Of a stretch of DNA of 20,334 bases, positions 14,104-20,334 are shown piece after piece. This stretch comes from Saprospiraceae bacterium (GTDB lineage Bacteria; Bacteroidota; Bacteroidia; Chitinophagales; Saprospiraceae): assembly GCA_007125435.1 (NCBI GenBank), contig SLDF01000174.1, forward strand, positions 1 to 20,334, read 5' to 3'. Numbering within the stretch: the stretch's first letter is position 1; each line of letters opens with the position of its first letter. The notes beneath the pieces were generated by a model. It was not told the DNA's origin, did no database searches, and saw nothing but the letters and a program-made list of their open reading frames with translations. A program made the translations under genes and the position numbers.

Positions 14104-17100
14104 CTACATATTGCGGCGGTACTGTCCACCCACCTCATACAAAGCATGAGTAATCTGTCCTAGTGAAGCGACCTTTGACACTTCCATCAATTGTGCAAAG
14201 GTGTTTTCATTATTAACAGCTGCTTTTTGCAGAGCAGACAGGGCTTTCTTCGTCTGGTCGGGATTGGCCTTCTTTAGATTGTTGAGTGTTTTTATCTGGT
14301 TTTCTTTTTCTTCTTTCTCGGCGCGAATCACCTCGCCCGGTCTGACAGTTGGCGATCCGTCTTTGGACAAGTAAGTATTGACACCTATGATAGGGAGATC
14401 TCCGTTATGCTTGAGCGTCTCATAGTAAAGACTTTCTTCCTGGATCTTGCCTCTTTGGTACATGGTCTCCATTGCGCCTAATACACCTCCTCTCTCTGTA
14501 AGCCTATCGAACTCTGCCATCACCGCCTCTTCGACTAAATCCGTCAACTCCTCGATGATGAATGCCCCTTGCAATGGATTTTCATTCTTAGTCATACCAA
14601 GTTCCTTATTGATGATCATCTGAATAGCCATGGCCCTTCTCACAGACTCTTCAGTCGGTGTCGTGATCGCTTCATCATAAGCATTGGTATGCAGCGAATT
14701 GCAATTGTCATAAATAGCATACAGCGCCTGAAGCGTCGTCCTGATATCATTGAATGATATCTCCTGAGCGTGCAGGGATCGGCCCGATGTCTGGATGTGG
14801 TACTTCAGTTTTTGAGACCTGCTGTTAGCATTGTACTTTTGCTTCATGGCTTTCGCCCAGATTCTTCTGGCTACTCGGCCAATGACGGCGTACTCAGGAT
14901 CAACACCATTACTAAAGAAAAACGACAAGTTGGGTGCAAAGTCATCAATATTCATGCCTCTGGAGACATAATATTCGACAAAAGTAAAGCCATTGGCCAG
15001 GGTGAATGCCAATTGAGTAATAGGATTGGCGCCGGCCTCAGCAATATGGTACCCTGATATTGACACCGAATAGAAGTTTCTGACTTTATTATCTATAAAA
15101 TAAGCTTGCACATCACCCATCAACCTCAGCGAAAACTCTGTGGAGAAAATGCATGTATTTTGCGCCTGGTCTTCTTTCAAAATATCTGCCTGCACAGTGC
15201 CTCGGGTAGAGGCAAGGGCTTTGGCTTTTATCTCGTTATAAACCTCAGGCTCAAGTATTTGATCGCCTGTCACCCCGAGCATTAACAGCCCCAGACTGTC
15301 ATTTCCATTTGGTATATCACCGTAATACGAAGGTCGCGGAAGTCCTTTGTCATCATAGAGCTCTTTCTTCTTTTGCTCTACCAGGTCTTCTAGTCCATTT
15401 TCTTTGATGTATTTCTCACATTGCTGATCTATGGCTGTATTCATGTAGAATGCGCAAATGGTCGCCGCCGGACCATTGATGGTCATAGAGACCGATGTCT
15501 TGGGGTCGCACAGGTCAAAACCTGAGTACAGCTTTTTGGCATCATCCAGACAGCAAATGCTGACACCAGAGTTGCCAATCTTACCATATATATCCGGCCT
15601 GTGATCAGGGTCTTCTCCATATAAGGTCACCGAATCGAACGCTGTAGAAAGCCGATTGGCATCCATGTCCATAGACACGTAGTGAAAACGTTTATTCGTG
15701 CGCTCCGGGCCACCCTCTCCTGCAAACATACGTGTAGGATCTTCCCCTGCCCGCTTAAACGGAAATACGCCTGCGGTATATGGAAATTCACCAGGTACAT
15801 TCTCCTGTAAGCTCCACCTCAGTATTTCTCCCCAATCTTTGAACTTTGGCAGGCAAACTTTGGGAATTCTGCTGTGTGACAGCGATGTTGTAAAACTTTT
15901 TACTTTGATCTCTCTGCCTCTTACCTCGTAGATGTACTCATCTGCGCTATATGCTGCTACCTTTTCTTCCCATTGGTCCAATATCCTTCTACTCGTACCG
16001 TCTAGCTCTATGATCATGTCATCATAGGTCTGCTGTAACTTTTCTATGACTTTTTCTTTGTCATCATTATCCTCTGATATGAATAATTCAAGAGACGTAT
16101 TCAACGCATAAAGTTTGGTGGCGAGATCAGCCTCTTTTCTCACCCATTCATTATAATTTCTAATACCATCTGTGATCTCAGATAGGTAGCGTGTCCTATT
16201 GGGTGGAATGATGTATACTTTTTCACTTTCTCCAAGCTCCATATGGCTTTTTGAAGGTAAGTCTGCACCCGTCTTGCGTTGGACTATCTTCATCGTTTCT
16301 TTGTAAAGCCTATTGGTACCGGGGTCATTGAACTGACTCGCCATCGTTCCAAACACAGGCATGTCATCTAAGTCCTGATCCCATAACTGGTGGTTGCGCT
16401 GATACTGCTTTTTGACATCACGCAGGGCATCCTGTGCACCCCTCTTGTCAAATTTATTCAAGGCAATAATATCGGCAAAGTCTAGCATGTCTATCTTTTC
16501 CAACTGCGTCGCAGCACCATATTCGGGTGTCATGACATAAAGTGACACATCTGAGTGATCTACAATTTCTGTATCACTCTGACCTATCCCAGAGGTCTCT
16601 AATATGATAAAATCATAACCGGCCACTTTTAGTACGTCAAGAGCAGCTTTCACATATTTTGACAAGGCTAGGTTTGACTGTCGCGTGGCTAATGAGCGCA
16701 TGAATACTCTGTCTTTATTTACCGAGTTCATTCGTATACGGTCTCCGAGCAAAGCGCCACCTGTTTTTCTCTTAGATGGGTCCACTGAGACTATACCTAT
16801 ACTTTTATCCTCAAAGTCTGTCAAGAATCGCCTTATGAGCTCGTCTACCAGACTTGATTTCCCGGCGCCACCTGTACCGGTAATACCCAGTACCGGCACT
16901 TTTGCCTCTTTCGCTTTTTGCTCGATATCGATCAGTTCAGCACTGTATTTATCAGGGAAATTCTCGAATGCAGTGATCGTTCTGGCAACAGCTGTTGGCT
17001 TTTCTTTGCGAAGGTCATATACTTCCCCATTGAGATTGTCACCTATGACAAAGTCAGCCTTCTTGATCAGATCATTGATCATGCCTTGTAATCCCATTTC

Positions 17101-17484
17101 GCGACCATCATCAGGTGAATATATCCTTGTGATGCCATAATCGTGCAGTTCCTGTATTTCCTCAGGAAGGATGGTCCCTCCCCCACCGCCAAACAGTTTG
17201 ATATGAGAAGCACCTCTCTCCTTTAGCAAGTCGTGCATATATTTGAAAAACTCCGTATGCCCCCCCTGGTAAGATGTAATAGCTATGGCCTGTGCATCTT
17301 CCTGAATAGCTGTATTCACAATCTCATCCACTGATCTATTGTGCCCCAGATGAATGATCTCTGCACCGGACTGCTGCATGATCCTCCTCATGATATTTAT
17401 AGCAGCGTCATGCCCGTCAAAAAGAGATGCGGCGGTTACGATTCTTACTTTATGCGTGGGTTGATATACTTCAACTTTTTCCAT
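14104..17484 (-). CDS. icmF: Fused isobutyryl-CoA mutase (B12 domain + G-protein chaperone + mutase)
   Basis: This adenosylcobalamin enzyme interconverts isobutyryl-CoA and n-butyryl-CoA, with its GTPase chaperone built in, and acts in the cytoplasm. In 1126 aa the order is as follows. The B12-binding domain (about 12-150) has FDGHDAAIN with His25 as the cobalt ligand. The MeaI-type G domain (about 195-420) has P-loop GTGGAGKS at 203-210, SVDPSKRKTGGALLGDR and NKFD at 343-346. The mutase domain (about 540-1126) starts with FPYTAGVFPFKR. The residues that separate IcmF from methylmalonyl-CoA mutase are in the IcmF state: Phe576 stands where MCM has Tyr, and Gln776 (AQNTC) where MCM has Arg. 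About 55 extra residues (around 690-765, YDDKGLPRPSYYGD...) lie between them. It is 52 bp downstream of a CoA pyrophosphatase gene on the same strand and ends next to repeat copy 4. Confidence 0.95.
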   Translation of the reverse strand: MEKVEVYQPTHKVRIVTAASLFDGHDAAINIMRRIMQQSGAEIIHLGHNRSVDEIVNTAIQEDAQAIAITSYQGGHTEFFKYMHDLLKERGASHIKLFGGGGGTILPEEIQELHDYGITRIYSPDDGREMGLQGMINDLIKKADFVIGDNLNGEVYDLRKEKPTAVARTITAFENFPDKYSAELIDIEQKAKEAKVPVLGITGTGGAGKSSLVDELIRRFLTDFEDKSIGIVSVDPSKRKTGGALLGDRIRMNSVNKDRVFMRSLATRQSNLALSKYVKAALDVLKVAGYDFIILETSGIGQSDTEIVDHSDVSLYVMTPEYGAATQLEKIDMLDFADIIALNKFDKRGAQDALRDVKKQYQRNHQLWDQDLDDMPVFGTMASQFNDPGTNRLYKETMKIVQRKTGADLPSKSHMELGESEKVYIIPPNRTRYLSEITDGIRNYNEWVRKEADLATKLYALNTSLELFISEDNDDKEKVIEKLQQTYDDMIIELDGTSRRILDQWEEKVAAYSADEYIYEVRGREIKVKSFTTSLSHSRIPKVCLPKFKDWGEILRWSLQENVPGEFPYTAGVFPFKRAGEDPTRMFAGEGGPERTNKRFHYVSMDMDANRLSTAFDSVTLYGEDPDHRPDIYGKIGNSGVSICCLDDAKKLYSGFDLCDPKTSVSMTINGPAATICAFYMNTAIDQQCEKYIKENGLEDLVEQKKKELYDDKGLPRPSYYGDIPNGNDSLGLLMLGVTGDQILEPEVYNEIKAKALASTRGTVQADILKEDQAQNTCIFSTEFSLRLMGDVQAYFIDNKVRNFYSVSISGYHIAEAGANPITQLAFTLANGFTFVEYYVSRGMNIDDFAPNLSFFFSNGVDPEYAVIGRVARRIWAKAMKQKYNANSRSQKLKYHIQTSGRSLHAQEISFNDIRTTLQALYAIYDNCNSLHTNAYDEAITTPTEESVRRAMAIQMIINKELGMTKNENPLQGAFIIEELTDLVEEAVMAEFDRLTERGGVLGAMETMYQRGKIQEESLYYETLKHNGDLPIIGVNTYLSKDGSPTVRPGEVIRAEKEEKENQIKTLNNLKKANPDQTKKALSALQKAAVNNENTFAQLMEVSKVASLGQITHALYEVGGQYRRNM

Positions 17485-17536
17485 TAAAACTGTTTTATTC
17501 TTTTTATTAATGATCCAAAAGGCTCGGCCTGTAAAA

Positions 17537-18184
17537 TTACAAATTCTCTTTGACTGGCTTATGACTTTTGTCCAATATAACTAATAATTCGCTTAAGATC
17601 ATAGCAGTAGCCCCCCATATCACTTTTCCTTGTCCGTCAAAGTATGGCACATCATCCATCTTCATACCTGAGCCAAATAACATATCCATATGCTTCTTGT
17701 ACTTATCGTCAAAGAAGTGATGAAATGGGAGCACAACAATATCTTGCACTTCTTGAGGTTGGGGTGTCAGTTCTGGTACCTCTTCCAGATAGCCAACAAA
17801 TGGATGTACCAAAAAATTAGAAACAGGTATGTATAGAGGTGTCAAGGCACCCAGTAAATTCACTTTGCTACCATCAATACCGATCTCCTCTTCTGCCTCC
17901 CTTAGAGCACATGCACTCAGGCTTTCATCACTCTCTTCCTGTTTTCCACCCGGAAAACTTATCTGTCCACCATGGACATCTTTAGGATTTTTACTGGTAC
18001 GCTCTATGAAGACAATCTGCCAGTCCCCACCTTGTGGAAAGAATAATATTAATACACCTGCATTTCTGGCATCGGGAGAGGACGGCCAAAGTTTGCGCCT
18101 GTAGGCATGAGCCATTAATATCTGTGCTTCTTCACCAGGCAATGGCTCCTTCAATTTGGTAATTATGGTGTTGATCAATTCCAT
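17537..18184 (-). CDS. Nudix hydrolase, CoA pyrophosphatase-like (NudL/YeaB type)
   Basis: This is predicted to split CoA or acyl-CoA at the diphosphate, giving 3',5'-ADP and phosphopantetheine, in the cytoplasm. In 215 aa the Nudix box lies at about 79-103 (FPGGKQEESDES... REAEEEIGI), with the catalytic REAEEE at 95-100. The upstream block IERTSKNPKDVHGGQISFPGG matches the pattern that defines CoA pyrophosphatases within the Nudix family (RT/S...HxGQxxFPGG). The Gly-to-Glu interval of the box is one residue longer than the textbook form, as in E. coli NudL. It precedes icmF by 52 bp on the same strand and follows hemD after 141 bp. The pairing with an acyl-CoA mutase suggests a shared acyl-CoA/CoA housekeeping role, which is inference. 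The start MELINTIITKL has no competing in-frame start near it. Confidence 0.88.
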   Translation of the reverse strand: MELINTIITKLKEPLPGEEAQILMAHAYRRKLWPSSPDARNAGVLILFFPQGGDWQIVFIERTSKNPKDVHGGQISFPGGKQEESDESLSACALREAEEEIGIDGSKVNLLGALTPLYIPVSNFLVHPFVGYLEEVPELTPQPQEVQDIVVLPFHHFFDDKYKKHMDMLFGSGMKMDDVPYFDGQGKVIWGATAMILSELLVILDKSHKPVKENL

Positions 18185-18325
18185 ACACTTACAACTTGCA
18201 CTATGTTTAAATTGTTTATGGTAGATGACATGCCACTTCGGGATTCACCTATCCACCATACTAAATTATCAGCCCATCATGTATGAAAAAAGACAGGTCG
18301 GTTGACACTGCTGCAGCTTATAAGT

Positions 18326-19105
18326 CTATTTGTTATCTAAAATCTCTTGAATATAATTCTCTAGTGCCATGGTCATAGAAGGCGCTTCCTTAGATGGTGC
18401 CTTGATATTGATGAATAGACCATGCTCTTCTGCTGCTGCTTCGGTAAGATTGCCAAAAACGGCTATTCTGGTATCCTTTTGCTCGAAGTCGGGAAAGTTT
18501 TCGAATAGAGATGTGATATCAATGGGGCTGAAGAACACAAGGACATCATAAAATATATCCTTTAAGTCTGATAAATCGCTGCTGACCGTATTGTACATAT
18601 TAGCCTCTTGAAAATTCAGCTTTTTGGTCTCTAAAAACTTGACGACATCCTGACTACCCAGGTTGGAGCATGGAAGTAAAAACTTCTCCTTCTTATACTT
18701 GTCAAAATATTTCTCTATATCCTCGATCGAGCGTCGCCCTACAAAAACTTTTCTTTTACGGTAGACTATGAACTTCTGGAGGTAATTGGCTACTGCCTGA
18801 GAACTGCAAAAATAACGCGTATCCTGATGCATTTTGATCCTCATCTCTTCACACATGCGGAAGAAATGCTCGATTGAGCTCCTGGATGTAAAAATAATAG
18901 CAGTAAATTCATCAGGTCTAACTCTGCACTTTCTAAACTCTTTCTCTGTCACAGGCTCTACCTGTACAAATGGTCTAAAGTCAATCGTCAATCCATATTT
19001 TTCTTCAAGTTCAAAGTATGGAGATCGTTGAGGTTGCGGCTGAGAGACGAGAATTGTTTTAACTTCTTTTTTGTTGTCTGACGTTACTTTACCCATTACT
19101 GACAT
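18326..19105 (-). CDS. hemD: Uroporphyrinogen-III synthase
   Basis: This enzyme closes hydroxymethylbilane to uroporphyrinogen III, with inversion of ring D, in heme, siroheme and cobalamin synthesis. It is cytoplasmic. HemD is poorly conserved. The call rests on the two-lobe layout of about 260 aa, the blocks IIFTSRSSIEHFF and ARYFCSSQAVANYL-like RYFCSSQAVANYL in lobe one, VLVFFSPIDITSLFENF and IAVFGNLTEAAAEEHGL in lobe two, and the position next to the DUF4271 gene, a conserved pairing in this phylum. Starts are close together: GTG at 19108, ATG at 19105 and ATG at 19096. I chose 19105. A purine-rich AAAGGAGAAAAA lies about 17 nt upstream, so the third start is slightly worse placed. The gene begins 37 bp after the DUF4271 stop. 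The corrinoid-dependent IcmF downstream makes a tetrapyrrole link plausible but not shown. Confidence 0.82.
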   Translation of the reverse strand: MSVMGKVTSDNKKEVKTILVSQPQPQRSPYFELEEKYGLTIDFRPFVQVEPVTEKEFRKCRVRPDEFTAIIFTSRSSIEHFFRMCEEMRIKMHQDTRYFCSSQAVANYLQKFIVYRKRKVFVGRRSIEDIEKYFDKYKKEKFLLPCSNLGSQDVVKFLETKKLNFQEANMYNTVSSDLSDLKDIFYDVLVFFSPIDITSLFENFPDFEQKDTRIAVFGNLTEAAAEEHGLFINIKAPSKEAPSMTMALENYIQEILDNK

Positions 19106-19142
19106 CACTGTTATTTATTTTTCTCCTTTTACTCAAATTAGG

Positions 19143-20093
19143 CTATGCAAATTGTATACTCTTCCACAAAATGCAAATTGGCGCAATTTCGACGGCGCAA
19201 AGATAGAGAAAAAAATGGAATACATAATTCAACCATAGATAAGATGCTGATAACATTGCTTTCAGCTGCCTCACGATAAGCAAAAACATCCACAATAACA
19301 AGCCCAGATAAAAGCCCAATATCGCCAGCTCTGCGCCACCATAGAGCATAATAGTATTGATCGGCAACAATAGTATACCCAAAAAAGCATTAAATACAGC
19401 TATTGAGAAATTATATTGCTCTGCTTCCCTCTCAGGTGGAAAAAATGTCGCTACAAACCATATGGCAAAATGCTTAAACAAGAAATAACCCAACAGCAGC
19501 AGCATACTATACAGCAACACCACGGGTTCATCCAAAGAGCTTCCTAAGCCTAAATGCTCTAAACTTAGATATACAAACAACCCTCCATTGATTATAAACA
19601 ATGCATAAAAAAGAATAAGCCGTTGTCTTATCGGGTCATTGACCGATCGCCTGAAAAATTTCATGTAATTGTCATTTAGAATAGCCCTATATAGCTGCTC
19701 TATAAACTTCCTGTAAAGCGACGCCAAAATTCCCGTAAACAAATAGACCGCCACTATGACGATAAAAAGGAAAACACCTTTTCGCTCACTAGGACTTACA
19801 ATCTCTGCCTCTATCCCTCCAGTTTCTACCTCCTCGAATCTGATGATTTCAAATGGATTCTCGGACAGATCTATCGGCTTTTTATTTGATTCGCGCTCTG
19901 TTCTCACCTCTTCTAGTGCTACAGCAGTTTCGGCCTCTTCCACGTTCTCTCCTTCTTTCCCGATCTCCATTTCATAAGATGCACGTGCGTCCTCAGCATT
20001 CCTGTTTTTGATATCAAAAGGATTCCACGACTGTGCCGACACAGAAAACCCAACTGCTATGAAGCAAACAACCGTGAAATAATATCTTATCAT
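19143..20093 (-). CDS. DUF4271 membrane protein with signal peptide
   Basis: This is a membrane protein of unknown function, 316 aa, in a family largely confined to Bacteroidota. The frame stays open upstream to 20288, but I place the start at 20093. MIRYYFTVVCFIAVGFSVSAQ is a clean signal peptide with cleavage after Ala20, and a TAnnTTTG box sits just 24-31 bp upstream of it. The mature N-terminal part (21-about 105) is acidic and probably disordered, with a repeated NPFDI (24-28) / NPFEI (79-83) motif. From about 110 on there are five to seven hydrophobic segments ending FHFFLYLCAVEIAPICILWK, which is the family's typical C-terminus. It lies directly upstream of hemD, as in many relatives, and so is probably cotranscribed with it. 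An envelope or heme-related role is only a guess from position. Confidence 0.8.
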   Translation of the reverse strand: MIRYYFTVVCFIAVGFSVSAQSWNPFDIKNRNAEDARASYEMEIGKEGENVEEAETAVALEEVRTERESNKKPIDLSENPFEIIRFEEVETGGIEAEIVSPSERKGVFLFIVIVAVYLFTGILASLYRKFIEQLYRAILNDNYMKFFRRSVNDPIRQRLILFYALFIINGGLFVYLSLEHLGLGSSLDEPVVLLYSMLLLLGYFLFKHFAIWFVATFFPPEREAEQYNFSIAVFNAFLGILLLPINTIMLYGGAELAILGFYLGLLLWMFLLIVRQLKAMLSASYLWLNYVFHFFLYLCAVEIAPICILWKSIQFA

Positions 20094-20116
20094 AAAATGC
20101 CTTGAATAAGCGAGCG

Positions 20117-20124
20117 CAAATCTA
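20117..20124 (-). promoter_or_regulatory. Predicted -7 box of the DUF4271-hemD run
   Basis: TAGATTTG on the - strand fits TAnnTTTG and would start transcription about 20 nt before the chosen ATG at 20093. No TTG lies at the exact 19-21 bp upstream spacing, so this is a half-match only. Confidence 0.3.
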
Positions 20125-20168
20125 ACGCTTTTATGAGGTTTTAAACCCGAATTATGCATTAGAAAATC

Positions 20169-20201
20169 CCTGCCCGCCACCTGTCGATGGCAGCAGGCGG
20201 G
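20169..20201. repeat. GC-rich palindrome CCCGCC...GGCGGG
   Basis: CCCGCC (20173-20178) and GGCGGG (20196-20201) form an inverted repeat around a 17-nt interior, and CTG/CAG pairs can extend it inward. It stands out in AT-rich DNA upstream of the DUF4271 promoter. It resembles the short CCCGCC/GGCGGG palindromes scattered in other genomes of this phylum. It has no T-run, so it is not a clear terminator. Confidence 0.5.
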
Positions 20202-20334
20202 TATTACGGCTTCAAATGGCTTCAAAATAAGGCGCTTTGCTTGATTTTGTTCAATCACCAGGCTACATCTAATATCTCCTGAAATCATCTGGAGCTTAGA
20301 GAATTTTGATTTAGACGACTTGTGAAGAAGGAGC

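Noticed and set aside
20094..20288. Upstream extension of the DUF4271 frame by 65 codons
   Set aside because: It would bury a clean signal peptide inside the protein and place the GC palindrome and the likely -7 box within coding sequence.

Overview
The window comes from a chromosome of the phylum Bacteroidota, probably of the Saprospiria type, although the class is inferred less firmly than the phylum. The evidence is threefold. A DUF4271 membrane protein sits directly upstream of hemD, an arrangement typical of this phylum. Several intergenic regions carry the phylum's TTTG / TAnnTTTG promoter pattern. Start codons generally lack strong Shine-Dalgarno sequences and the intergenic DNA is AT-rich. 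All genes look like ordinary chromosomal genes. I see no phage, transposase, tRNA, rRNA or CRISPR array.

Layout, left to right. (1) The 3' end of a cyclophilin-type prolyl isomerase is followed by a polyphosphate glucokinase, both on +. (2) A fatty acid desaturase (-) and aconitase acnA (+) diverge from a 347 bp intergenic region. (3) A tight - strand operon at 10602-5945 reads GMC oxidoreductase > Gfo/Idh/MocA oxidoreductase > gluconate 2-dehydrogenase subunit 3-like protein > TIM-barrel sugar isomerase. (4) A two-gene - operon at 12971-10906 reads MFS transporter > hydroxypyruvate isomerase-like TIM barrel, with an ATGA stop/start overlap. (5) A 1.1 kb region without protein genes holds divergent consensus promoters and a strong intrinsic terminator, which together outline a candidate non-coding RNA. 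(6) A - strand run at 20093-14104 reads DUF4271 protein > hemD > CoA pyrophosphatase (Nudix) > fused isobutyryl-CoA mutase icmF.

Regions 3 and 4 look like one functional unit for taking up and oxidising a sugar or glycoside. Four of the six proteins carry Tat-like N-termini and three of those also have a lipobox Cys. Much of the chemistry is therefore predicted to happen at the outer face of the inner membrane, next to the MFS transporter. The GMC protein has no signal of its own and may be carried out by the Tat signal of its small subunit.

The most unusual element is a GC-rich ~126 bp repeat present four times, at 1324-1450 (-), 5787-5912 (+), 10691-10816 (-) and 13946-14072 (+). Each copy ends in GCATCA/TGATGC inverted repeats and folds into at least two internal hairpins. 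One hairpin shows a compensatory change between copies (CTCTGC/GCAGAG against CTCTAC/GTAGAG), which is evidence of selection or processing at the structure level. Every copy lies next to a gene 3' end. The copies form two subfamilies arranged as nested inverted pairs, and the inner pair exactly brackets the GMC operon. I do not recognise this family. It and the candidate ncRNA at about 13412-13625 are the best leads for something undescribed.
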